Source: Paramecium sonneborni
Lineage: Eukaryota > Ciliophora > Oligohymenophorea > Peniculida > Parameciidae
Assembly (NCBI GenBank): GCA_905182985.1
Contig: CAJJDN010000119.1
Location: 6,583-70,582 of the forward strand
DNA: 64,000 nucleotides
Direction of reading: 5' to 3'
Numbering within the stretch: the stretch's first letter is position 1; each line of letters begins with the position of its first letter. A program made the position numbers and the translations under genes. Of this stretch, positions 1 to 11,400 are shown in pieces. The notes below the pieces were generated by a model. It did no database searches. It was not told the origin of the DNA and worked only from the letters and a program-made list of their open reading frames with translations.

Positions 1-1434
1 CTATTGTTAATAATCTTTCTTTTTTGTAGCAAAATAATTCTTATATTATAATTATTTGTGATTTTTTAAAGTCAATCCAATTTGTTTAGAAATAATAATT
101 AAGAGATCGATTTAGAAGACTTAAATTCCTTAAATATTTAAGGCTACTTATTAGGGATTGAAAATTACGAAAAAATCATAGAATAACAATTAAAAAAAGA
201 GCTTTTATAAAAAAATAAATTATAATTGGTAATCAAATTAAAATTTATCCAAGTTATAATAGCAATTATAATAAATTTTTTTATTTAATAATAATAGAGA
301 AGATGAAAATATTTCATTCTTTTATCCTTATCTAATAAAAAGTATATCTATAAATAAATTTCCAAATTTAAGCAATCACTTTGATATTGAACTTTAATTA
401 ATTAATTTAAAATGATTTAAAAAGCTTACTAATAGAAACTTTATTAAAAGAAGGAGGTGATTGAGGATGATTAAATTAAATTTAAATTAATAAATGATTC
501 CAATGAACAGATTGGTTTTTCAGATGCGCTAGAATTTGATAAAAATGGATAAACAATGATTTCAGGGAATATTGATTAGGTAAGGATTTGGAATTTTGAG
601 TAAGGAAGATTAGAATTATCTTGTACATATTAAGTACATGAACTAAGTATTACATCTTTGGTGTATAGCAAATAAAGCAATAATTTTATTTCTGGTTCAG
701 ACGATTACACAATTATATGTTGGTAATAAATTAATCCATAAGAGTGGAAACATTCTTAGCCATATAAGTAACACAATGGCACTATTAATTGTTTAATGTT
801 GAATAAAAATGAGGATTAACTTATTTCAGGGAGTTGTGATTATACATTAAGAGTTTGGAATGTTGATTTTTAAAGTAATGAACTTACGTATTTGTATTCT
901 TTAAATAATCATGACAACACTGTTAGATCGTTTAGTTTTAATCAACAGCAAACAATTATGGCATCTTGTGGGTTTGATAAATTTATTATATGGGAGAAAG
1001 GATTATAAGGAAAATGGGAATTTAAATATAAATAATAGGTTGCATATGGAAGTAAGATAATTCTTATTAATGATCAGTAATTACTTTGGGTAACACTTGA
1101 AAGAAAGATAGATGATATTTTGGTGTTTGAATAATAGAATGGAGTCTTTCAATAGAATAATAACAAAACCATAAAATTGCTTAAGAATAATAAGTGTGAG
1201 GACTACTTTTATTTCCCAATTATACATAATAGAGATAGAAATATAATATTAGTCAGGCACAAGCATCATATCTATCTGATAAGAGAATTAAATGATGGCA
1301 CATTTATTATTATTGCATCATTAGATTGTTAAATTTAATAGACTTTTGGAACAATGACAATGAATGGTTAATATCTAGTGGTTTGGGATTTTAAATACAA
1401 AAAATATTCATCATATGAAATTTAAAATATATGA
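1..1434 (+). CDS. WD40 repeat protein, 5' partial
   Basis: C-terminal part of a WD40 beta-propeller protein, a very large family in Paramecium; its partner is unknown. Propeller blades are visible from about 520 to 1010: SGNIDQVRIWNF, SGSDDYTIICW, SGSCDYTLRVWN and ASCGFDKFIIW, each with the usual GS.D...W spacing. The last 140 residues are less regular and end at TGA 1432-1434. The frame is open at the left edge, so the start lies outside the window. A small intron begins at 229 and ends at 253 or 262; both ends keep the frame. One frame break remains near 405-412, where adding one A to an AAAA run would join the two halves. If that break is real, a shorter protein could begin at ATG 412 (340 aa). 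Family call is firm; intactness is not. Confidence 0.8.
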
Positions 1435-2220
1435 ATTAATCTAATTTATAATATTTTAATTCTTCTAAGGAGATAAAGTTATCATTTTTTCTGAGTTCAT
1501 TAAAATAAATAAGAAATGAATTCTTCTTGTTTAAATCTAAAACTCATATTACTGATAATAATTAATATGAGTATTAGATTTGTTAGCCATTCTAAATATT
1601 TTATTATTATAAACATTTTATGGAATCTATAATTTATCAGATTTTAATAAAATTTAGAAAAAGGATAATATAAATCCAGATTGTTAATCAATTCTTAATA
1701 AAGATCTTGAATCCTCAATATATATTGTGAAGTTAGAAGATTTAGAGTAATTTATATGATTTATAAGCTAATGATTATAATATCCAAACTCATTCAAAGC
1801 TTATTCAGCTAGTATCGTTTGTAAATTATTTAGAGTTAAAACAGTAAATAAATTATTTTTAATTAGTAAAATTTATGTTGCTTGCTAAATTTATAAAACA
1901 AGAGTTAATTTAATTTGATTTTTTCTGTTTAATTAGAGATGATAGAGAGATAGAAAAAATTACTGTAATTAAAATAAATTTAAGTGTTCTTTTAAAAAAA
2001 GATTTGTAACTTTTGAAGATACCTCAAATTATTGTAATTTATGATTTTCTAATTATATTCTTTATATTATAAAATTAAGATAATAATTATAAAAGAAATT
2101 TCATTAGACATATTATTATAAATTACCCTAAATTAACAATCATATTAATTTAAATTGAATAATAAAATCTTAATTTTTCGAATGCACAATTAAATTAAGA
2201 TCTGATATTCATATTATTTA
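1435..2220. other. No gene recognised
   Basis: Very A+T rich. Long TGA-free frames exist on both strands but their composition is what chance gives. The minus-strand frame of the next locus stays open across this stretch, so its 3' limit cannot be fixed. Confidence 0.5.
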
Positions 2221-3143
2221 GATGCTCTATTATTTTACCATGCTTCTTCCTATAAATTTATGTTTTCTAGCTTCTTTTTGGTCTCATCTACTCTTTCCTT
2301 TGTGTACGAAATCCCTAATCTTGACACCAGGATTGACATTTCATAAATTTTAATTTAAGTCTTTCTATAATTAGAAATATCTTTTTCTTCTTTCTCTCTA
2401 TCTAGATTTCTCATTTCAAACTCCTTGTATGTCTTAGCTGATCCAATTTTATTCAATTGGTATATATAGGTTTTAATTATAATTCTGTGTCATTCTAGTT
2501 TAGAACAAGATATAAATTCTTTGACTTATTTCAGTGCTTTCTCAATACAATTCTATTCCTTGAATCCTTCAATCATTTTTGTTCAATTTAACTTTCCCTT
2601 TTTCAATGTTTATATGAATAAACACATGAGCCCATCCTAGAAAAAAGTTGTGCTTGGTTGGCAAGTGAATAAATTATCTTCAATAAAGCATAATCTAATA
2701 CCCAAATGATATAATATTTACAAGCTAAACTCTTAGTACTTACTTTTTCCTAACCAATATCAATCATTTAAAAAATTTTTTATGTTATTGTTCTTCCTCC
2801 ATATTTTAGATCACTTTTATTCACAAGTTCTAAATTTTCTCTATCCACTAGATGTAGAAATCTTTTAATTTTTTAATATTTTCAAACAAGCATTTTAAAG
2901 ATTGAATGTAATAAAATTGTTAACACTTTTTTATCTTGAAAAAGGTTGACTTTAGTTTCCTCGATATTTGTCTAAAATCTATATCGATATAGAAAATTCT
3001 TAAAAACTTACCTAAATTTTAATTATTAGATTAATTTATAGTTTGACTTTGCAATACTGCGATATGCTTATTAAATTTATTGTTTCCCATTCTTGAATAA
3101 TCCTATCGACTTATCTCTGTATTTCTTTGTACTCTACTTCCAT
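2221..3143 (-). pseudogene. Frame-broken gene of unknown family
   Basis: I do not recognise the family. The strand is clearly coding: it is rich in charged residues, with segments such as EIQRQVDRIIQEWETINL at the likely start (ATG 3141-3143), RENLELVNKSDLKYGGRTI in the middle and ERVDETKKKLENINLQEE near the end. Alpha-helical, possibly coiled-coil. Reading it through needs three single-base corrections at homopolymers (near 2866, 2641 and 2582), and the frame also meets an in-frame TGA at 2490-2492. About 60 bases near 2960-3025 also do not fit and may be an intron or insertion. The 3' limit is approximate because no TGA closes the frame soon after. It is either a decayed gene copy or a real gene damaged by sequence errors. 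Confidence 0.5.
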
Positions 3144-4424
3144 TTTAAATTTAGTGACTATGCTTCTCCATTACAAATCATCTAATAAAATGTAAATAGT
3201 TTCAGAATTTCATTTTGCTTTATTCATAAAATTTATATTTTTAAATGAATATCCCAATTAGTTTTATCATGTGCATTAACAAATAAATATCAAAATAGTC
3301 TTCTACTATTAATAAAAGGATAAACTGAAATTTTTGAAAAAGCCCAAAATAAAAATATGATTGATTCCAAATACATCGTTTAAAACATTAATTTTTTAAA
3401 AATATTTTGAGTTTATCTCTTACCTATTGAATTATGGGTGTACTATAGATATTCAAATGTAATTAGACGGCTTTTGATTGATCGAGAATTAAGCATCAAA
3501 TAATTGGCAATGTAATAATAAGGAAATAAATAATAGAAAAATAAAATATGAAAAATTCATCTTTACTGCTTGTATATTAATTAAATTTACCAGATAACCA
3601 GTTGTTAATTATTATTATAACCAAAACTAAAGGAAAAGCATTTATTAGTCTTAAATAACATTTCGCTTTCGCATTTTAGCTTTCTTCTATTTCTATAACA
3701 TAAACATAGATTATGGAATATCCTTTATACCTTTATAGCCTTACTTAATTATTGAATGTCCATCCATGATCACATAGTCAAACTTGGTTATTTTTTTAAG
3801 ATAAATTTGAAATAAACAAATTATCTGTTTTTTTAGAAAATACCATCTTAAAGATATAATAATTAGTTAAGAATATGCATTTTTGAATTGGTTAATCATT
3901 TCGAAAACTTTTTCAAATAAATTGATATTAATCTATATATATTAAACATTTCTATCATTAAATTATTAATCTAGCCTAACAATAATAAAAAAGTAGAATA
4001 AAGAAATAGATAAATAATCATTTAGGCTAATAATCCGACAATTTTTTTGATAAAAAGTAATGTATTCCATCGCAAATATATTCTTTTTTATTGAACAAGC
4101 CTCATGTATGTCTAATGAAGGCATGTGTCCTAGCCTATAGATTTCAGATTAGATAAAAAAATATAATAATTATAACCTTATACATCATTTTTCTTGAATA
4201 ATATGTTGAAGCATAAGGAAATTTTTCTATCTCCTTGATTTTTTCAATTTAATTTAATATTTTATGAATTGATTTAAAACTAACGAATTGTAAATTTAAA
4301 AGGATATAAATCTATTTTTAGTAGATACTAATCAACGATAAAATAAATTTGAATATTTTAAAACAAAGGAGATTTTGTTTCATTGTATAGTTTAATAGTT
4401 CTTTAATAGCATTATTTTAATAAA
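3144..4424. other. Mostly empty intergenic stretch
   Basis: No convincing gene. On the minus strand at 3453-3560 there is a 35-codon frame that begins with a signal-peptide-like run (MNFSYFIFLLFISLLLHC); it is too short to trust. The last ~70 bases are the presumed promoter and leader of the repeat gene at 4425. Confidence 0.4.
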
Positions 4425-6393
4425 ATGAATTTTTATGTTAATTTCAATTCTTAATTAGAATTTGATGGGTCTATTTGGGTTTGGAATTATTCTAAATTTC
4501 CTCCAAGAAAAATCAAACTCCAAATCACTTTGATTAAAAATAAAGGAATAAATTATAGCAGAGATGGATCAACTTTACGAATGTAATATTTCTTATCTAA
4601 TAATTTTTTTAGTGATTAAGTAAAAGACACATCAAATGGAAATTAAATTTATACTAATTTAGAATAAATTCAATTTCTTCAATGGTCAGGAGAATTTGGA
4701 AAAAACAATTAAAAAATAGGAAGATGGACAGCCACTTGGAAAGAAGACACTTTAAAAAATGTTGGGGGTGAGTACTCTGAAGAGGGAGAAAAATAAGGTC
4801 TATGGAACGAATTAATAAAAAGTTTTTGTGAGTAATTTACAATCCCAAACTAATAGTCAAGCTGAAGTATATGCAGTGGGATAGTATATGAATGGCTAGA
4901 AGTAGGCAATTTGGAAGTACTTATATAATGATAAAGAGATGTAATATGATTATTTATTAAATAGTGGTGGTGGATCATATGATGCAGGGATTAAGAAAGG
5001 TAGGTGGATTTAATTAAGTGATGATTTTTTTTAGAAATCTTAAGTAACTTATAATGGTGAATTTAAAAATGGAAAAAAAGTTGGTAGATGGGATATTTTC
5101 TTTAAAGGGTAATACTAGAAACAATATTAAAAGATGTAAAATAAAAATATAATTAATTGAGTTTAGTGGTGGTGGATATTATGAAGAAGGAACTGGTAGT
5201 GCTAAGATGAGGAGATGGATTGAATTATAGGATGGATTTAATAATTATTCTTAAGTCATTTATAATGGTGAATTTTAAAATGGAAAAAAAGTAGGTATCT
5301 GGAGTATTTTTTATAAGAAGTATGATGAGATAGAATTTAAACAGTTGTAATATAATCACTTATACAAATCTTTTAGTGGTTGTGGATCTTATAGTAATGG
5401 AAATAAGACTGGGATGTGGATTGAATTATAAAATGGGTTTGATCATTATTCTTAAGTAACTTATAAAGGCATATATAAAAATGGTAAAAAAGTAAGTAGA
5501 TGGGATATTTTGTATAGGTAATATGATGAGAAAGAATTTTAATAGATGTAATATTTTATTTAGTTTAAATTTACTAGTGGTGGAGGATTATATACTGAGG
5601 AAGGTAATGGGATTAAAATAGGTAGATGGATTTAATTAGATGAGGAGTTTAGGTATAATTCTTAGTTAACTTATCATGGAGAATATAAAAATGATAAGAA
5701 ATTTGGTAATTGGGATTCTTTCTATAGAAAGCATGATGAAAGCACTTTTAAATTGATGTAAATTGTATTAAATTCAAAATTTTTTAGTGGTGGAGGGTCA
5801 TATGATGAAGATGGGATAAAAATTGGGAGATGGGTTGAGTTGAATGATGGGTTTAATTATTATTAGTAAATCAGTAGTATTGGTTAATATAAAAATGGTA
5901 AGAGAGTAGGGAAATGGGATATTTTGTATAGAAAAGATGATTAAAGAGAATTCGAATAAATGTAAATCATTATGTTAAGCTATTTTAGCGGTGGTGGATC
6001 ATATGGCAAAGAAGGTGATGGGATTAGGAATGGGATATGGACTGAGTTGAGTAATGAATTTTAGAAAGATTATTAAACAACATATTATGGTCAATATTTA
6101 AAAGGTAATAAAATTGGAAGGTGGAATATTCTATTTAGAAGGCTGGATGAAAAAATATTTAAATAGATGTAAAATTATTGTGTTCAGTTGTTTTTAGTGG
6201 TGGAGGATCTTATGATGAGAGAGGCAATGGTATTAAGACTGGTAGATGGATTGAATTGACTGATAGATATGATAATTATTCTTCAGTCACTTATGATGGT
6301 TTATATAAATAAGGAAAAAAAGTTGGTATATGGGTGAAATAGGGCCTGATCTATGGACATTAAATATATAAAGAAATGATATATGATATTTGA
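4425..6393 (+). CDS. GGGSY-repeat protein, one exon per repeat
   Basis: Intact gene for a 588-aa protein made of about seven units of 57-60 residues. Each unit holds a GGGSYDE-like start, a GRWIEL-like motif, a VTYNGEYKNGKKVG-like motif and a GRWDI(L/F) motif. The pattern resembles MORN-type repeats and matches a family I know to be abundant in Paramecium; its function is unknown. The start at 4425 gives MNFYVNFNSQ followed by a family-like N-terminus (EFDGSIWVWN). Seven introns were placed: 4832-4856 (25 nt), 5136-5166 (31), 5347-5376 (30), 5548-5577 (30), 5758-5787 (30), 5962-5988 (27) and 6169-6197 (29). Removing them gives 1767 nt, exactly 589 codons ending at TGA 6391-6393. The last six sit at the same point of each unit, splitting the residue just before GGGSY. 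Confidence 0.88.
4857..6345 (+). repeat. Tandem repeat units with intron between each
   Basis: Six to seven diverged copies of a ~200-bp unit, each made of a 171-180 nt exon plus a 27-31 nt intron (the first exon is 279 nt). All internal exons are multiples of three with the same phase, so units can be gained or lost without changing the frame. Confidence 0.85.
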
Positions 6394-8498
6394 ATAACAA
6401 TAATACTAATCTGAATCTGTTAAGAAAGTAATATAAATTTTTAATCTATAATTTTTTATTAAATTAGTTTCATGTTTTTATATAACTTATTATTTAGCTA
6501 TTTTCACTTATTAATACTTAATATTTTGAAAGTATAAGTTTGTTATATTTTATTATCTTTTGAATTTTAGACTAAAATTAAAAATTTCATTATCTTAAAT
6601 TTAATTAATGAATTGTAATGATAATCTAAAATATAAGAAAAATTTGATGAATACTTTACCAGAGTTTTCATAAACCTTTAATAGAAATAATTTATATTAA
6701 TTTAAATTAAAAAAGATAAAAAATGCTTTAGACTATCTGCTAATTGTAAGGAATCTAATTCAAAATTTTGTTTATGATGTTTAATCAATTCTTATAAACA
6801 TTTAAAATTAAAAAATGCCAGCAAGAAATTTGATAAAATTTACATACTCTCCTTGAATTTTTTCTGTATGAACTTAAGAAATTGTTAAAAAGTTTGAATA
6901 GGACATATTCTATTAATTATACACAAAATCAAACAAAGTTAAGGGTTTTTGGAATCATTTTTAATACAGTTAAAATTTATTACTAACTTCAATTATTAAT
7001 ATTGTTGTTTATAGTAAAGAAAAATACTAAATTTAATTAGCCTACATTCTAAGGCTGAAATTTATTAAAAATATTTCTTTAGGTGAATTAATGAATATTT
7101 CAAATCATGATGATTATATAATTTAAACATCTAAGGCAAAGCTGCTAGTTTAAACAAAATAATTGATAAATAAAAGAATAATAAAATGAGAAAATAAATC
7201 TAATAGAAAACATGTTAAATAGATTGAACTATTTCAAAGTCTAATTGACAAATTTTCAAATTAAAAAAAAAATTATAATTATAAATGAATTGATGGTTTG
7301 CTACAATATATTTTTTATTTCTGAAATCTAAATATTGGAGCCTTGACCAGCAATATCTCATTCATTTCCTCTTAAACCAATAATTTAATTACTTTATGAT
7401 TTATCTCTTGCATTAATTTGTCTACAATATAAATCTATATTTTATATACATCTTCTATTATATTTAGAATAGAGAAATACACCAATGTTATATAATTAAA
7501 ATTAAAGAAATCAAGCCAGGGAAATGGTATTTATGAACAATCAACATTTCATACGTCACAAAAGAAAAGAAAAAAAATTTTTAGTGAATCAGTAGAAGTC
7601 AATTAATTTTCCTTTTGCCTTTTCCTGATTTGGATCCAAAAAAGATAGATTTTTTTGATTTAGAGATATAGAAGCAATGTGGTCTTTCTTGTTTTTCAAA
7701 AGGACTACTTGCCTGAAATGATATCTTCATGAAATTTATTGAATATAGCACTTAGAAAATTGTTTTAGAATAAAATAAAACTGTTTAATGAGTTATCTAA
7801 GTATAGATCTCTGAAATTAGAATGAAAAAATATGCAAAAAAAGAAATAACAAGCTAATAGTAAAATTGGAAAGATAAAATTACTTCTGAAAGAAAAGAGA
7901 AAACTGAGCATAACATAGTTATGCCTAACGAAAGATACGTTAAGTTAATAAAAAGTTATATTAAAATGGCAGCTAGTTCTGTTTAGAAGTTCAAAATTAC
8001 AGAAGAAAATGGTTAGGAGGAGAAAATCATCAAATTATATTCAATTCTAAGCCTAAATTGATCAAAAATTTAAACAAGTATATTTAGGGAAACAATTATA
8101 TTAATCATAATTAGTTGTGCAACATTAAATAAAGTTATAATCAAGATGATATTAGATATAATGAATCAGAACAATGACAGTAATAAAAAGTAAAAAGATC
8201 TTATAATAAAAAGAAGTCAGTACAAATGAGAATTAATTCATCAGTCAAATAGAATACAGAAAATAATATAATAAAAAGAACAAATTTCTGAATGGATGCG
8301 TTAAATTATGATCATCATTTTGATATTACTATTTAAATTATTTTAGCGTTAATAATAAAAGATTCTGATAATAACTCCTAAACTATCAATAACAGTTATT
8401 CAAAAGCCAAATATATTGTGAACATAAATTCTTTCAATAAAAGTATATTAATATAATTTTCTTAAGAAATGTTTTATTTAAATTTAATGTATGTAAAA
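6394..8498. other. Spacer with doubtful open frames
   Basis: Nothing here is a firm gene. On the plus strand a single frame runs from ATG 6608 to TGA 7286-7288, but it is broken by TGA at 6854, 6869 and 7187, which is close to the chance rate in this base composition. A second plus-strand patch at 7840-8292 encodes basic, low-complexity protein in two frames (ends with TGA at 8290). These may be remnants of decayed genes. The segment ends at the stop codon of the HECT gene, which lies on the other strand. Confidence 0.35.
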
Positions 8499-11400
8499 TC
8501 ATCCTCTCTAAAAGTTGTCGTTTTCAACATATAAGGCTATTTCTAATTTTTCTCTTAAAACTTCTTCAGAATCATATGCTGGAATTACTAAGAGATTGTG
8601 ACTATGTAAAATAATATCAAACTATACCATGTATAAGCTTCGGGAAATCTATGATTTGTATCAGTTATATCATGTTAAATTTAAATTTCAATTGGACTTG
8701 ATAAAGCTTAAAATCCTCCGGCTGGTACAAGGTCAGTACCTAAAGATGCTTTAAGATAATACCTGTAACAAAATTTAGAAACTTAGCTAACTTATCTTAA
8801 TTGTAAGTTCTTAATATGTTTTCAAGCCATTAAATCACTTAAATATCTGCTCTATTATATTTAAGGTTCTCGATAAGATTCTCGACTAAAAACATAATTT
8901 AATATAATTTACCTTTAATATATTCCTTACCGCATAACAATGACTTAAATTCTTTTGAATCAAAAATTGCAATAAGATTTTTAGGTATTATCGAATAAAA
9001 TCCTTCTTAAATGGCTTTAATCTGATTTTCAATATTTTTTGCCATAAATTAATGGCAATATTTTCTTATATAATCCTTTTTATTTTATGGTGTTACTTCA
9101 ATATCTTTACCTCCTGGTATTAACTCCTTTTCTTCTAGTTATCCTCTATTATTAATATAATATGTAAAAAAACAATCAAGATTGGAAATATCGTTATTAT
9201 TATAAATGTATTTCATGCTAGCCAATTCTTAAGAATCATAATCTTTCCAATCTTCTATAGATAACTTTCTGCCCAAAATATGTTTAAATAAGAGGGTAGA
9301 AAATTTTCCATGAATTAAACAGTCTTACATAAGAGCTTTTGCAAAAATCTTTCCAACAAATTTGAATTTATTAAGATGATCATAATCAAGATAAGATTCA
9401 CTATTTATTTAATAATATATTCTATTAGGAGTACGAATAAATAATTTACGTTATGGATTTAGAATTTCCTTTGAAAGTATTTTAAACCAATTCCTAATTA
9501 GGCCTCCATAATCTTAACCTATTTATCCTACAAATTTGATTTGAAAATCTGTTTTGAGTTAATTAGTATTCAAAATACTAATCTATCTGTAAGAATCCTC
9601 AAAAACTGTATTTATATTGATATTAATTATAATTTTTTGTTGTTCTACTATTGCCTCATTTCTTTATCTCAGATGATCAATTTTATTTCTAAAATATTTT
9701 TTCTTAACATCAGAATAGATTATATTATGATGAGTTTAAACAAAATATTCAACAAAATATTCTAATAAACTTCTTTTTTTTGACTAATTATTATTTCCTC
9801 TTGTATTTTAAAAAGAATGTTATATTTCAATTTATTCTTTTATTATGCTATTGATATAATCTTTACCGTTCTGGCTAAGTTTTAAAAATAATTTTTTATA
9901 GTCAAAATCATTATGATCTGATTAAGAATTGGATATTTCCATTGAAGATAATTTTGGAAATTAAAAACTTTAATACTCGTTATGATTAATAATTTCATCA
10001 CAAATCAAAAAAGATTCAATATAAGGCAATAAAAATGAGCTATATTCTTAAACTTATAAAGGTTAAATTGTAGATATACTTTTTTCCATTTTTGTCCATA
10101 ATTATTGAAGTTCAGGCTATTCCAGAAACTAATGCCAATCATTTTTTTAAGAAGAGTTCTCAATTGACAAATTATAAAAAATATATTAAATTAGTTAAAA
10201 TATCTTCTTTATTCCATCTTCTTAATCTGTAATTTAATCATTTGTATTTTTTTATATTAAGTGATTTTCAAAATTCTATGTGACTTATTTTAAATGGTTC
10301 TATATTTTTTCTTAAAATCTAATGAAATTGCTATAGTTTTTCATAAGAATTGATATAAGCTTAAAGAATAATTAAATTCTTTAATTATTTTTCTCTTTCA
10401 TAAATAGAATATATAAATCATGAATTCGATTACAATGTAATTTTTCTATATTTTATTAATATTTTATGTAGTTTTACAGCACTTATATTATCAATTCTAA
10501 ATTATTGTCTTCAAATTTAAATAGTAATTCAGTCATTGTTCTAAAATTTTAAGTTGATAAACTACATTTTGATGATTTTACAACTTTTAATAAAGTTTAT
10601 AAAATTTTTGGTGAAATAAACTTTGAGAATTAATTTAAATCGCTGGTTATCACATTTCTAGTAACAATAAACATTTCTTTGTCAAAATTCTATTATCTTA
10701 TCAATTTCAAATTATTAATAAGATAATCAATTATTTAATTGGCTATTAAAGATGAAGTACCTAAATTCATCAAGAAAGTATTTATGGAGTTATCCAAAGA
10801 TTCAAAATTATCATCTACCTACAAAAATTTAATTATAAATTATAAAAATTAGTGATCTACTAAACCTAATAATTTTAGTGTTTATTTTCTATTATTCAGC
10901 ACAGATTTTATCGTATTTTTAATATCTTATAATAAATCATCATCTTATTAGATTACTTATTCAAAATAATCCTCTTGGTTTATATTTTATGAATCACGAT
11001 CCTCATAATCTTATTTAATGATATCTATTATTTGATGATTTGAGTTTTAATATAGCTCATCCTACCAAAATCTATTCATAGAATTAATAGGTAGATTATT
11101 TTATTATGGTAATACTGACTAGAAACTTGTTAATATTTCTTAAAATTATAAAGGTAGTAATATATTTAAATCTATATTAAAATATCCACAATCCCAAAGA
11201 AATTAATCTGATTTATTTTTCATCTGCGGATTATATAAGATATTTTAATTCTCTAAATTTTTTGAATGAAAATTTTCTGTTACCTAATCATTTTCATCTA
11301 TCCAATTTATTGATTATTATTCTAAAGCTGCCGCACAAATTTCATATGAGTTTTCATAATTTTCAATTTTTAATAATTTATCAAATGGAATTTCTTACTC

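Noticed and set aside
6608..7288. A 227-codon plus-strand gene with three internal TGA codons
   Set aside because: About three to four TGAs are expected by chance in a random frame of this length and base composition, and no family signal is visible, so it is left as spacer.
9541..9765. Plus-strand 74-codon standard-code frame
   Set aside because: It lies antisense inside the intact HECT gene and encodes almost only Ile, Asn, Leu, Phe and Tyr; a shadow of the real strand.
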